Source: Aquila chrysaetos chrysaetos
Taxonomy: Eukaryota > Chordata > Aves > Accipitriformes > Accipitridae
Length of the DNA: 64,000 nucleotides
Direction of reading: 5' to 3'
Assembly (NCBI RefSeq): GCF_900496995.4
Contig: NC_044018.1
Location: 21,916,001 to 21,980,000 of the forward strand
Part shown: piece by piece, positions 13,338-27,600 of the stretch
Numbering within the stretch: the stretch's first letter is position 1
How the letters are laid out: each line of letters begins with the position of its first letter
Made by a program: the position numbers and the translations under genes
The notes under the pieces: model-generated
What the model was told of the DNA's origin: nothing
What the model saw: only the letters and a program-made list of their open reading frames with translations
The model's database searches: none

Positions 13338-16300
13338 GAGGCAGAGATAAATAAACCTGCCTTTGGGCAGAGGGAGGGATTCGAAGACAGAGTACACTCC
13401 CTTTCTCCTCTGCTTTCTATCATTTGTCTAGGTACACTGATTTTTGGCACCATTCCTAAGGCTTGCCTCCATGCCCACACTAATTTGGATGATGGACCAT
13501 CAGAGAGGTGCTGGAACAGGAATCAAGACATGCAGGGCATGTTTTCTCCTTCAGTATTGCCTCACTGTTTGACCTTGAGCTCCTCACGTCCTGCCGTGAT
13601 AGCCAAGACCCTGCACCTGCAGATAGAGCTCACGGTAATTCATCTGCTTCATAGTGCTAAGATTTTGGATGACACTCAATATGCAAAAAACTCATATTTT
13701 TTTGTGAAATAAGAAGCAAATAAATTCTAAATTATGTGAAGAATCACTACAGAAAAATGTTAAGAACAGTCACAGAAAGGTATGCTTACACTGCGTAAAG
13801 CCAATGTGGGCTCTGCAGTGCTTTTCATATTTTCTAATGGTCACACCAATATCTTGTCCCACACATTTTACTTGTGTTGAAGTAACCTGCAAAAAACCTT
13901 CCTGAAATTGTGGGGACACTCACAAGCAGTAGTAAACAACTGCTATTTCGATTAAATTCACCTCAAATTGCAGCTAGCATCTCTGAAAAGCAAACTCAGA
14001 AAGCCTGGGTGGAAATGAGTTAAATAGAATGAGGTGATTTCTAGGTTGGGGTCCTGGCCGCTCTCCTGCCCTGTGCCTCACATCTTTCCCAAATGAACCC
14101 CCAGCAACTGCAACTGCCTCCTCCTTTGGCAGCCCGCTCATTTAGTCTGAATTCCTGAGTATCCAGAATATGCAGAACAAGGAACCTTGATAGTGCAGTA
14201 GCGTTTTAAAGTGATTGGCTTTTCCGCATATTTCTCATGATAAAGGACTAAAATATCTTGGAAAGTAATACAATTCCTCAAGGAGAGAAAAATATTACTT
14301 TTCTCCACAAGAGAAAATTTTTGAAGAACTGGGAGAAGAGAAAGAGAAAAAAATGCACATGTATAAATCACTTTTAGATGAAAATGCAGCTATTGGCAGC
14401 CTTGGTAAAAAGCAGGGCTAGCAATCAGTAAGCAGAAATGTAAATTCAATAAACATGTCTGTGTGTACAAGCTGATAAAGAAGAACTGCTGTAACCCAGC
14501 TGTAAACAACAAGATTGTGGTTCAGGCTGAGTTAAGGGCAGAAGCAACTTATTTGCATTACTTTCTTACTGTATGACCAAGCATAAGCCTTCCATGTTGG
14601 CAAAATTTCAGCCTAACAGGCTGAAATATAGGTAGCAGTCCCACAAACTGCACAAGGAGAAAATGTGGTTGTACGGATTGTAGAAAACTGGATTTTGCCC
14701 AGGTTTTTTCCTTTATGAATCCTCTCCTAAACGGATTAATCCATCCCGACACCCCACACCTTCCCCAGCCCACTGCTGCCCACTGGCCCACCGCTGGCCT
14801 CCGACCCCTCATTCCCCTCTCCCCCCTCTGCACTGGGAAGGACCTTACTTGAAAGTTTCAAAAATAGGAAAATAAGGGTGTTTCCGAGTGGAAAGTGAAA
14901 AAGAAGTGAACATCTTCTGCAACATCACTGCGAAAAATGTGAGCATCTGAGTCTCCCTGAGGTCTTCACCCGTTTCCATCCATTCATGTCACCTGTCCCA
15001 GGCCGTCCGCTAGCAAGCTCCTACCAATGTAGGATTAAAAAGTATATATATATTGTAGTGTCATGTTATAAAGTTGGAACTTGGCTTGATTGTTCTTGCA
15101 GAGCCAAATTATTTTGTAAGTACTCTAGACTCAACAACCTCTCCCAGAAGGGTTGGACAGAGGGCACTGCCTTGAACCGTGTCACTTTTCATTTCTCAAA
15201 GAGAAATTTAAGGGGAATGAAAATCATGACAAGCAGTGCAAACACCGTTCACCCCAAAGTCCATTATTTAAAGTCAGTACCTTTTGCTGTTGACCAGTAC
15301 CTCCAGCACCCACTGTTAGCAAGGCTGAAAATCAGATGCAGTTTATCTGTTTTATCAGCTGCATTTGGTCGCTCCAACCATGTAAGAATTCATGCTATAA
15401 AAAGACATGGTGATAAAAGTAAAGGGTGACCGTGGAACAGAGATCTGACACCAACCTCCTGCTTTTTCAAGTGGTACGGAAGTCTAAAATCACTGAAATG
15501 CTTGTTTTCGTCAAAATTTCAGTAACATGAAACTGTTTGGGTTATCTTTGGGTTTGCTTCTGGATGAGGCCAACATGACTGTAGATCCTACTTTTTATGC
15601 CTCCTTTATTCTGCTAAAAATTAACAGATTCTTTGGTTTGACAAAAGAAACTGTCTTCCTTTAATGTTCGCTGTCATTTGTGTGTTTCTAAAACGGCAGA
15701 TGCCACGCTTTGGCAGACCCATAATCAGAGCTGATAAAGAAGGCACTGAAGCCCCATGCATAATGTAATTAAAGCCATGTCTGTCACGTTTTTTGTTGCA
15801 TGTTGATCTTCAGCCATGGTATTTTAATGCTGAAGGATCTAGTCTGTGTGTCAGACAATGGAAAATTTACTAATTGTCATGAGTCCTCCCGAGCAATAAT
15901 GCACACAAAAAAGATAAAGTTTCTACAGTTGCACTGAATCGGCTATTTCTCCTCGGTTAAAGGAAGGAATAACAAGCAAATCTGTGGAGTAATGATTATT
16001 AAACAATTACCTTTCACCGTACCATCAAAGACCAATTTGTGGGTTTGAGAAATCACAGTCATTTTCAAATCAAATTTTCACCTTCTGAAATGCAAAAGCA
16101 ATGCAAATGCAACTCTGGGTTTTCAATTCTGCATCATGTTAAATATTTGGATTAGTCTTCTAGGCTCTGTTTATGTCTATAAGTCCTGGTGATTATTCTA
16201 GCATAATTACTGAACCTTGGTTTCATTTTTGTGTTTATAACTTGTTAATTAACTGCAAATGGAAGTCCTGCCTGGTTGCTTTTGCATCTCTCTTTCCTTT

Positions 16301-19300
16301 GGTCCCTCATTCCAACAACAGAAGCCTGGAAAATTTTCCTTCTGAAATAGAAATAGAGATACCAATTTAATTTAATTCAGCTGTCAAAACTACAGACCAG
16401 AAATAGATGCCAGAAGATGTGTGATTTTCAGGTAATTTCTCCTCGTGGGAACGCTTCTGTCTCATTTAAAACATTCATTTAAAGCAAAAACCTGAGGTCC
16501 CAGCCCATCCTGCTGTATACTGGGCTGAAACTCTTAACTAACAAGATACAACAAACCCTTGCAGCCAGAAAGCAATATATTGTTGACTCCTGCATGTTTT
16601 GTAGACTTAATCCAGCAACACATTGTACTGCAGGCAGATAACTCCTACTGAAATGAGGCAACTCAGAAGGGCATGCATTATTATTAAATATACATAGGAA
16701 CAAAGAAACATGCTGACTTTTTTTCAAGCGTTTGTGTATAGGTATAATCCTATGATTGATGTTTCTATACCCATGCTCTAATAGCCAAAGAGATTTTCAC
16801 ATTCGCAAGATCCGCTGGAGAACATCCAATTCCCCTCCATTCACCTGGATTTCATAAAAGCAGTAGGGTGATGGACGATCCTGGGCTAGCTCTTAGGCTT
16901 AAAGCAAGCTTGCTTATCCTTGGTAATGGTGTTCTCAGTAATTGCAGGAGGAGTTCTATTAAAAAATACTTGGCCAAATAGACCAGATATAAATCTAGAT
17001 TAAAATCCTCTTTTTGAGCATCATCATTACCTAGTAAAGGTGTAGACCTACTTCCCACAACTGAAGGAAACATATATCTTCTTTGCATCCACAAAATGTG
17101 GGTTTTTTTTCTGTATTCTCTCATCTTACTGCACTGTGACTCAGCTGAAACGAGTTTTCAGTGTTTCCCTCTGGAAGGTGACTCCCCAGTGAGACTTGAG
17201 CCCACTTCTTATGCCTTTCATAAGACTTTTCAATCCATGCATCCAGTTCTTTCCTTTAGCTATCAAAGACCAAAGCCTTTTCGATAGCAGTTTTCTGGGA
17301 AAGTAGGTAAGATTCACAGAGTGACCCACAGTGTGAATGTACCTGTAGATAATCACATGAAAGCGAAGAGAGACTTTCTTACCATCAACCACTCTCCTTG
17401 ATGTGGTCCTGATGCGCACAGTCGCAGCCCGCACTCCTACCCCTTCCTTTCCGATCACGATGAATTTTGTGATTCTGCACCCGGAGGAGCTGCCGGGATG
17501 CTCTGCTCTGCCCCTGTGGCAGCCACAGGAGGTGGGTGCAGAGGAGACAGCCTCAGGCACGGATCTGCACTGACTGCCGGCTACAAAATCCTCCAGTTTA
17601 CAGGTCCGTGGGAAAGCTCCCCTGCTGTCTGAGTGCACGTATGGCCAGTGCATCTCGAAAGATGGATAAAGTAAACCTTCTTTGATGGACAGTTTTATTC
17701 ACATGTCTTTATCAAAGAATAAAGATATAGCATAAATACTTGAGAAAGTAGTATCAAGGTAACGAGCTGAAAATGAACTTGCTTTAATGAGATGGATGTG
17801 GTTGGTTGATTATGTTCCATCATCATTTTCTAACCTTGATCTGAATTTCCCTTTGCATCTCAAGTTCCTACTATATAAAATCATATTTACTTTCCTGTAC
17901 TACCCACTGATCTCAGCTTTCCAGGTTGCTTTGTAATTTACTTTAATCCTCCTGTGGGTGAATCACCCTTCATGCTGGTGTCTTCTGCCAGAAATGATTT
18001 TGGGGCCCTGGTGCACTTTACTGGGCTGTGTTCTTCCAGAGAGTGACTGATGACCCTAGTAAAATTCAGAAGTGGTTTACAACCAGGAGGAAGTTTTCTG
18101 TGACAGAGAAATAACTTTAAGCTCCGTGACAGCTTTGAAGGGCTCTAGTGAATACAGTTTAAGAACGAAACAACTTGGGAAAAAGCATGTAACACAAATA
18201 TTGGGTTTCTTCAGTGTCACTTGTACTTACGGGGTATTTCTGGGAATGATGGGAGCCAAGGGTGGCGTATACACCTACCACAGCTGAGAGCAGAGTGCCA
18301 GGTGACTCCAGCTGGGGCTGGCTCAAGAGCTACAGCTCCTGCCAAATACCCTGTGAATAAAAGACTGGCTTGGATCAGTCCAAACACCACTAGAAGACTC
18401 TGTGTAGGACTGACACTGTTGGAGAAAACTGGTGGAGAGACACAAGTAACAGTGCTTTTCTGGTTTTACTTTTTTCCATAAAAATCTTCTCTTCTGACGA
18501 CTGTTTCAGTGCACTATTCTCACAGGCAAGGAGTGGCTCAGAGGTGCAGATCCTGTTTGGGCTTCGCTCAGGACCAGGTCTAATTCCCGCAGCAAGACTG
18601 CTCTGGCCAGAATGACCCATGCCGGCTGTCAAATCCATGTCCATCAACCGACTCACAACTGGTTGTTCAGTGATACAAACTGTTCAGTATCACTGTTCCC
18701 AATGGGCCTGTGCAGTCTGTCCCCTGGAGAAGAGTCCTCAAGCTGGGACGGGTCAAGCAATGAAGGGTTCTAGCTGAGCAGTGGGTCTTACTTCTTCTGA
18801 TGGGGAGAGATGCTAAGGCACAGTGCAATGCTTTAGATGTGAGGATGTGGCCGTACTGGCAGGAGTTATGGGAGAAACTCACTCCTAGACTCTCTGTGGG
18901 CAGTGGTACAGGAGAGTAGGTTTTCTCTGTAGAGGTAAAAGTCTTGGCTACTGCAGAAAACTGCAGTTCATCTACAGAGCCCAGTATCTGGGGTTCAGCC
19001 CAGTTCTCTGCTGAATCTATTGCAATGCTCAAACTCTTGCTAGAAGATTCCCATTATTGTGAAATAGCCCTGAGGAGCTGAAGGGCATGAAAGGTCCAGA
19101 GGTCTTTGAATACAAGCAGAAGAAATACCCTCAGACATGAGGTACCACAGGACAGCTCTCACTTTTCCCTTTTCTGTAAAGCTGAATTCCTTTTCGGGTG
19201 TTATTTTTCATTTGAGTGAGATATGAATGAAATTTCTACAAATATTATCCACTGCCTCTGCCACTGGTAATTTAAGATGACACTCTTTGTAGTTACAAAT

Positions 19301-22300
19301 AGCTCAGCTGACGTGGTAAAAAGCCAAGCCCATGGCTCATGTGAATCGATGGAAGTAGGCTGATCCCCACGCACTGGGGAGCTCGCCCAACACTGGGCAT
19401 CGTTACTCTTCAGCTTTCACATCAGCAGGCAAACAGAGGCACCTGGAGAATGAGCTGCATTTGAAAGCCTTCTTCAAACAATACTAAATAATTTCATGGT
19501 ATTGTGCTTTAAGCTCTAAAGAGCCTCTGCTTTTTTAAATGCCAAAATATAAAGCATAATCATATAGTCTCCATATAGAGGAGTGGGTTATAAATAGAGC
19601 GGTGCCAAAGTGTTGACTCATAAGGCTTTTAAATGGCTTTTATTTACAGTCAGAATATTACAGAATAGACATTATTGTGGCAAGACTTTCTACAGCATTG
19701 TAACTAGCAAAACCATTTCAAAGATCACATGCTTGGATCTCCGTCAGCACAGGATGGTCTTGTCCCTGCTTCAGGAGCTTACAGAGGAAAAAGAGAAACA
19801 ACAGGGTAAAGCTTTCTGGAAGCATTGGCATACAAGTAAGGTGCAGTTATTATGATATACAATGCACAGTGTTCTACAATGAACAAGCTGTCTCACTATA
19901 TCTCAGAGCCGCTCTACAATAATTGTTTCTTGGTAAATTACATTTTCATAATCTTTATTATATCTGTTATCTTATAAAAAATCTTCCTCTCTTGCCCACT
20001 TAGCTGTTCTAAGCAATTCTCCTTTAGGTACATGTGTACAAGAACTCTGCAAGATGTTTTTGGAACTGTGAAAACCATTGTATTGCACCTCGTCCTGCAG
20101 CTGACCGGCTGTGGAACTGGTTCCATCCCAAACAATGGCTCATTCCACCATCAAACTTTTATCTTTTTTTCCAGTACTGTTTTGTCTCTACTTTTTAGGC
20201 ACTGCATCCACTTTTTGAGTTCTGCCCTAGAGGAGCATGGCTTTCCAACCACGTGGGTGCAGAGCAGCAGTACTCTCTTATTCTGTTTCACTGCTTCCCC
20301 TTCTGTTGCTTTCCTTACTAAGTATACAGAACACTTTCAAAAGATGATGCTAGGAACTGAAATCCATAAAACTGTGAGTCGACAGAGAGATGTTTTTAAT
20401 GGCACGCTGTGAAATCTCTCCTCCCTCCTCCCCCATTAACCTTCCCCTCTTCCTTAGGCAATACATTACCTGCTCTTTTTTTTTTTTCTTTCAGTAAGTG
20501 ATAATCACCTTCTTATCTAGCACCCCCCATGCTATTCCTGAGGTTCAAACTGCCCAGCTACTCTCAGTTGTCTTAAATGATTTACATATCTAATTAAATA
20601 CAGAATAGCTAGGATTTAGCTCTGAAGCTTGCTGCTTCTGTTTTATATCCAAAGAAGGGGTTGTGTGCCTGAAAGCTTATCTACTTCTTTCAAACACAGA
20701 AGTTGTTCTCATAAAAGATTACCCACCAACCTTGTCATGTTATATGTTTACAGTGGTAACAGGATGTGGAGGACAGAGATGGGAGCCAGAAGGAAGGTTC
20801 AGAGAGAGGGAAATGTGAATGAGGTCTTTGAGGGGATGGAGTCCCACAGTGGCAGCTTTTTCTCACGCTTTGCTTGATTATCTGGCTAGAATTAGCATTG
20901 ATAAAATTACTCATCTAGTCTGTGTGGGATCATAAAATGTCAAAAGTGAAGAATAATACACAAGCATCTCAGTCCAGGATTTTGCTCTTCACAGGTTTTT
21001 ATCTGATAGCAAAGCTTTAAAATGTCCCAAGTTTATGAACTTTCTCCAGCAGAAAAATGTATATTTTTGTAATACTGACATCAGAATTCCCTCTTTAAGT
21101 GACTCAATTCTCCTGTCTGAAGTTTCAATGAGATAAAGAAAACGGTCCTTTTAAATGGCTATTTGGCATGCTTAAAGGACTTCTGTTTTCTTTTCCCTTT
21201 GGTAAGAAAATGTCCATAGTTGAGTAAGATACATTTTTCAAGGTGAAGATTATTTATGAATAGGCACAAAACAATGATAGCAGGCAGAAACAATTCAAAC
21301 AAACAAAAAAAGAGTTAGTTCTTCAGCCAACATGCTGATTGATAAAAATTGTATGATTTCCCTTTAAAAGGCTGAACATCTGTGGTAGCTATTCACTTTA
21401 TTTTGGATGTGCAGCAACAACAAGAATCAGGCTTACATTTGCTGCATAAAATGGTGGACTGAATGACCATAGACAATTCTAGCTAAAAAACCTGCAAAAA
21501 TGAAACCACAAAAAAATCCCCAAGCTTTAAAAACTCATGCTGACAAATTAGCTACAAAACCAGCTACCTGAAAATCACTATTTTTGTATTTTTAAAATCA
21601 TTGCATGGGACTACAGTCTCTTGACAGGGAATAAAAGGGGGTGGAAGGTATATGAAAGTTTAATGATATAATCAGCAAATCTTTTTCCATTAAAAATACA
21701 AACTTTCAGGTCCAGTAAAGTTTCAAGAGCATCAGAGAGTGGCTATAGGCAAGGGCGCAGCAGGGCAGCAAGGATGCTTGCAACCCTGCAAATAAAAACA
21801 TCTCCAGGTAGAACAGAGGGATTGTGTAATTTAAGGAAGGACTTTCAGATGATGGATGCATCAGAGAAAGCGTGTTTACTCCTCTCCTTAGATCTAATGG
21901 CAAAATTGATACCAGCAAATAAATAATAATTTGTTTCTTGAAACAGAGTGAATCAGCTCAGTGTTAGTTCTTCTATTAAGCCTCCACCCCTGCTCAGCAC
22001 TTTGTATTCAGCAGGAACTCCATGATGGCTAAGCAAAGCAGAACAGGGTAATTAAGTCGCTCTTTCATCTGCCAGAAAAGAAATAGCTCATTGTTCGAGT
22101 TGCCTCCTTCCAGAGGCTGTGATATCTTCTTAAACGTCCCGGTACAGGTAAAATTAAAGCCCTGGGGATTAGAAGAATCTTTAGTTCCGTGTTTATTGTC
22201 AGCGTCTGATTCCCCATGTCCTGGGCTGGCTAGCCAGCTGTCGAAAGAAGCGGCTCTGGGTGCCTACTCCCCTGCTTCCTCCTTCAGCAACCTCTGCCAC

Positions 22301-23743
22301 CTCTCCTCGCTTTCCCATAACCACTTCGAAAGTCTTGTTCCGGGTTTTCAAGGCCAGTAGTTGGTTAGGGTTCAAATATACTAACAAGACCAGTTTTGCC
22401 AGTGTGATTTCCCAGAGCTTTGTTTCCTACTGCCTGCCGTGCCCTTTTCATCACCTTCTTCTCCTTTAGAAATCAGCCTAGAAGTAGGTTCTGATTTGAA
22501 CAGCCTACAGCGGGAATGCGGTAAAATGACCTGTGCAGGAACTGTTCACAGTATTGGAATTAAGATGTTTACTATTAGTTTCCGGGGTTAATAACCTACT
22601 GCAATGAATGGGGGAGGCACCACCTTGCAGAGTGTTTGTAGATACTTGCTTGAGATTTCACACAGAAAAGCTGGTTTGACCAATTTTTGAAAGTGTAGTA
22701 ACATTGTCATGCTGTCAGACAGAAAAAATGAATAGAATATATATTAAAACAGACGTAGAATATACATGAAAGGAAGATGTAACAAAACCTGAGAAATGTT
22801 ATGAAATAAAAACAAGACAGTTTTACCATAATTACATAAATTACTTAGTGGGTGACTTTTGTGATCTGTCTTGGAGCAAGCGAACCATTTGACTCAAGAC
22901 TGTTGCATCGTTCTCCAGCTTCAGATGTCCTGCTCGCTGTCACATATTTGTCACACATGACATATTTGGTCACTGCAGAAACGCTCAGACAGGTGAGACA
23001 CCCTTTTTCCTGACTGTGGATTCTTCGCAGATGTAAAGTGCTCCAGTCAGAGCAGGGCTTGGACATGAACTTCAAGTTTGGGGAAAAGCAAAATTAGTAA
23101 ACCAGTGACTGTTACTTTATTTCTTGGTAAAAAATACTTCCATAGAAAAGAAAGTATTGTATGCTCATATTTAGATGTAAATGTATTTCTGATGTAATGT
23201 CATTTGAAAAATAAAGGTCTACATTACACTGCAAATAATTCACAAGAAAAATCTGTTTTTAAAGGAGTATGTAGAACTTGAAAAGGTTTTAAGGCTAGTT
23301 AATTCAAAGTACCTTGATTTTTTAGATGAAAACAGTTTTTAAAACAGCTTTTAAGACTTTCCATATCTCTAGATATTTTGACATATGCTGCATTTTTCCA
23401 TTATTCTTATTTCTTTCTTCTGAGACTCTAGAGTTCTGCCTATAAGCTAGGCAAATTAAACCCTAGCCCAATAGATTAAAAAAAGTAGTCCTTTGTAATA
23501 TTACTATATCCAAAAACGCCTCCAAAGATATAATTGTAACTTCTGTTGGCAAGCATCATTTGAAGTATTGGAAGCAAAATACGAACATGTTTTCATCCCT
23601 GTTAATTATTTTGGAATATGAAGATCAGGAAGAATTGCACATTATTGTATGTTCATTTCTGCGTGATTCACGTTTTCAAATTAAGCATTTGAAAGCCTTG
23701 CTCAGTTTCAAGTTCCCCTCGTCTTAAGTACTACACAATCCCA
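13338..23743. other. Non-coding sequence, no recognisable gene
   Basis: Long AT-rich stretch. Points noted are a TA repeat near 15043-15053, a block at about 15.74-16.15 kb with homeodomain-type TAAT motifs and a POU octamer ATGCAAAT (16101-16108), the exon-like segment at 17.38-17.51 kb on the minus strand, and a T12 run (20476-20487) leading into TTTCAG. None of these defines a gene. Confidence 0.6.
17383..17513 (-). other. Candidate internal exon-like segment (unverified)
   Basis: On the minus strand, 131 nt are bounded by an acceptor (GTGGCTGCCACAG) preceded by pyrimidine-rich sequence, and by a good donor (GATG|GTAAGAAA). The segment is open in one frame of a longer 170-codon open stretch and contains several CpGs in an AT-rich setting. 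The peptide is not one I recognise, and no partner exons are visible nearby. Chance is quite possible. Confidence 0.2.
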
Positions 23744-24600
23744 ATACAGTTCCTACCCGGAAAAATTCAAAGGGAAGAAGACCGATGATGTAAGATGGTG
23801 AGAGTGCATAATCCTGTGAATGTCTCTTTCATTTCCCGAATGAAATATCAGGCTTTGCAGGTAAGTAAATTATTACTAGGTTTTAATCCATCAAAGCAAT
23901 GCGAGTTGGAAAGCTGCAGTGGCGCGGGATGGTTGCAGGGGAGGAGGACGCCTTGCTCTGCCCTCAGTGCAGCAGCACTGCAAAGTAATTGCTGGGAGCT
24001 GGCAAAGTAATTAGAGCAAGACGAATTTGGGGGCTATTTGGGGGCCCCTGCCCAGGGGTGCCCAGCGGAGGCAGAGGACAAGGGACACTTGCGCTGTGCG
24101 GGCTCCTTTCCGTAATTCACCGCACTCGTTTCAGCCTTGCCAGCCCAGGGGCGAGTGGTGGGCTGTGAAGCCCAGGGCAGGCGCAGACCTCTGCTACCGG
24201 TCCCCTCTGGCAGAAAACAGAAGGGGCAAGAAGGGCAACCTCTTGTATCAGCTGTCGCTTGTGCGTGCGATGCCGAAAAGGCAGCGCGATGTACGGAGGA
24301 TGGGTGCTGCATAACGCCGGATGGTCCTGGGATCTTTCTTCTAGGTCTGCCTGGGTCTGTTGTGTCACTTGGGGTGAATTTCTTCCTTTTGCCCATCGTT
24401 TACCTCATCCTTCAAACTGTCAATTCCTCAATGCGCTGCCTGTCCGTCATCGGGTATCTGCGCAGAGCCTGAGAGAACAGGTCCTGAATATCCTCCTGTC
24501 CCATCTCAGCCACCGCCACCCCACCCGCAGGTACCAGCGGGGCTGGGCAGCCGCTCTACAGCTTCTCCCACCACACCACCGCGATTATATACTTGTGACC
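23744..24600 (+). other. GC-richer patch preceded by a perfect splice donor
   Basis: CAG|GTAAGT, a full-consensus splice donor, occurs at 23858-23866 (junction 23860/23861). A CAG that could be an acceptor lies just before 23744. Downstream, 23.9-24.6 kb is GC-richer than its surroundings with scattered CpGs and several overlapping open frames, none recognised. It may be part of an unannotated long non-coding transcript, but sequence alone does not establish one. Confidence 0.25.
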
Positions 24601-27600
24601 CGCTGAGGCAGCAAAGGATTCATGTGTGAAAGAAGTTTAAGAGGTGGAAAACCACACAAATGTAAAGCATGCAAAAAACAAACTGCGGAAATACAAATTA
24701 ATTTTGGATCCCAGGACGCTATCTCGATACAAACTATGGCATGAAGTGCTTCTGCAACCTTTTCTGAGGTGGCTCCTTCAACCGAGTGTGCTGTGTACAA
24801 TCATTTATTAACATTCGGTGAAAGTCTGCAGGGAAATGTGAAATTAAAAGACACTCTGGCTGGTATGCACTGATGAGAAAACATGTTTTTGAATTTCAAA
24901 TAAAGCTTGTAGGACTACAGAAGACTCATATAAGCAATTCCCATATTAGAGGGCATCTTCCAGGAAAGCAATTAACATTCCACCTCCTGTATCGCTACCA
25001 CTGGAGAATTCAGATGCTGACAACCGTTGACATCTGCTTACTTACTCCATTTCCCCCTTGCGCACTCAGCTCCCAAACATGAGTGCTGTTTCCTTAACTC
25101 CAGCCCTTTTATTAGCGATAATAACAATGCTTCGGCGAATGCAATTACAAAGCAGCCTCTTGAGAGACTTGGCAGTCATTTCCCCTCACGCTAAATATGT
25201 CAGGAACCGTGTCACCTACAGTTTGCCCAAAAAAGTAGTTTAAAAACTTCCCCGCAGCAATTTATTGTTCTGTCTCTATCAATTAGCAGGCATGAGGACA
25301 GCGATGGGGAGGCTGCGCACGGGCTCGGCAGGGCGGGGGCTGGCGTCAGCGTGGGACGAGGGCTCCGACGGTGCCTCCTGGCAGGACGGGGACGACTGTG
25401 CCTGTGTGCCGGGGTGGAAAGCTAGAGACCTTTTCCATAGGTACTTTCCACATGGCACATTTCTCAGGATGGTGACCCAGGCTGAACTTAGAAATTTTTT
25501 TTGTGATCACTATGCTCGTAAAATTAAAAAAATGCACCGCCTTAGTAATGAAAAGTACGAAGTAACCAGCAACTTATTTTTAAATTCAACTGACTAACCT
25601 CAAAACCACTTATGTTAGACAATGGAAAGAGGGGCAAAGATCATGCAGCATGTTATTTCCAAACAGGTGCTTTAACAGAACGCACTTTTTTCAGGTTAAT
25701 GGACAGTTCTGAAGAAAATGCAGGGCCTGGTGCTGAATAACAATTTACCGGTGTCAGAAAGATCGTTCCAAATAAATAAGTCAAATGAGGGCTGAAAAAT
25801 ACAATTTTAGTTAGCTGAGTAGAATTATACATAACAGTTATGTTTTTCCTGTGTTAGATTCTTAAAAAGAGCTCTGGAAATATTGTCTCAAAAATTTATT
25901 TCAGGAAGAAAAAGGATTTAGTTCTCAAATCCTAGGCTATATTACAGATTTATGGGGATACTTGACCAAGACACAGTTATTATTTGGAAAGTAAGATTCA
26001 TCTTCTCCAGTACTTACCCTTCTTGTACTAGCAGGATCTTTCCTTGCCCTTCTCTCCTTTCCCTACACACACCACCAATCATTTTAATTAAGTTGCCAAG
26101 GTTTTTCCTCTTCCTTTCTCTAAACTGTGCTATGTGAGTGAGCTCACCCCAGATCAGATTAAGCCCCAGAATATGTTTTAGTAAACAGAATTTATTCTTG
26201 ACCTTCAGCTCCCCGTCCACTGTTCCAAACCAATCCTTTATTCCCTTAAGGCAGCATCTGAGGAAGAAGCCTCTGCATAAAAGAACTCCAACTGATGCAG
26301 ACTCCAAGGGATAAGCTGTCAAAACAATGCATTGAAGGGGGTACATCCCATAATACTCGTGTCTATTCACACCACAGCAAGGTTTATATTCTGTGCACCA
26401 CTCAAATGCCAATTCTGAATCTTGTTTTCTCTTTCAAAAAGTAGAATTTAGGTATTTTAACTCATTACCTGGTAACATTTTAGCTACCCAGGAGATTAAA
26501 TGGTAGCGGCACCCATAAACTTGAGTAAGAGCTTCAGAGACATGTGGGACATCTTTTATCATCCTCAGCAGATCAAGCAGCTTCCACTAAACTCTGTATC
26601 CTTTGCATCTTAAAGATCAAAAGGACTACTTGGCCAATGTTTAACAACAAGAGTTTGGCCTTCTCCCTTTGTCTCCTCCACAAAGCTTTGCACTGTCTTT
26701 CATGTGCTATCACAACTAGGACAAACTGTCAAAAAAACTGACACAGAGCACTTAATAACATTTTTGTGAACTAGAGTAGCTGCATTTTGCCCCAATTTTG
26801 TGCATATCGGTGCGTTTTCCAGAAGACAGAAGGGCAAGTTAGCCTTTGCTTCTGAAAACCCAACAGAACCAGCTATATCTTTTGCTCATCAGAGAAGCTG
26901 GGAAGTTAGAGTAATCTTCTATGGTCATATATGGACCAAAGTACCTGAGCATTACCCTCACTGGAGCCTCTTCCCAAATACACACTGTGATTATCTCTAT
27001 AACGGCAAATCAGATGGTCCCGGACTTTGCAACTCAGTTATCTTCGCTGTTTGAACAGTCCCTGGCACACAGGTCCCAGCTGACTAGCGATCTCCCAAAC
27101 CATTTTGGGGCATGGTTTGGCAGCTGGCCTGCCGCAGAGCAGGCTGCATGTGGTCCCTGTGGTTGAGAAGATGGCCAAGTTCAACGCCATGTGCATGGGC
27201 TGCCTTAGCTGGTCAGCCCCAATGCTGGGCAACGCCAGCACACTTAGTTTACTAGAATAGATGAAGCCTGTGGGTTCAGATCTCTTCTATGAGATTATGT
27301 TATAACGCGGAGAAAGTTCATATTCTTCCAGCCCTCTGGAGCAACGCCAATGTCTCTCTTCCAGGTAGGAGTTAGACCCTGTGCCCTGGAAGCTGCACAC
27401 CAAAGACTTGTTGGCCTCAGCCACCGAAATATTCTGTGGCTGTTCTACTTTGCCTCGTAGGATAGTCAGCTCCCAGCATCAACAGGTATAAAACCAGCTT
27501 CATAGCATCGCTCTGTGATGAACCAACTTAATTGCCAACTCAGACTGTGGGTTTGGCCCTAAACTTGAATGAATCCATTACCAGTTCACACAAAGGTAAC

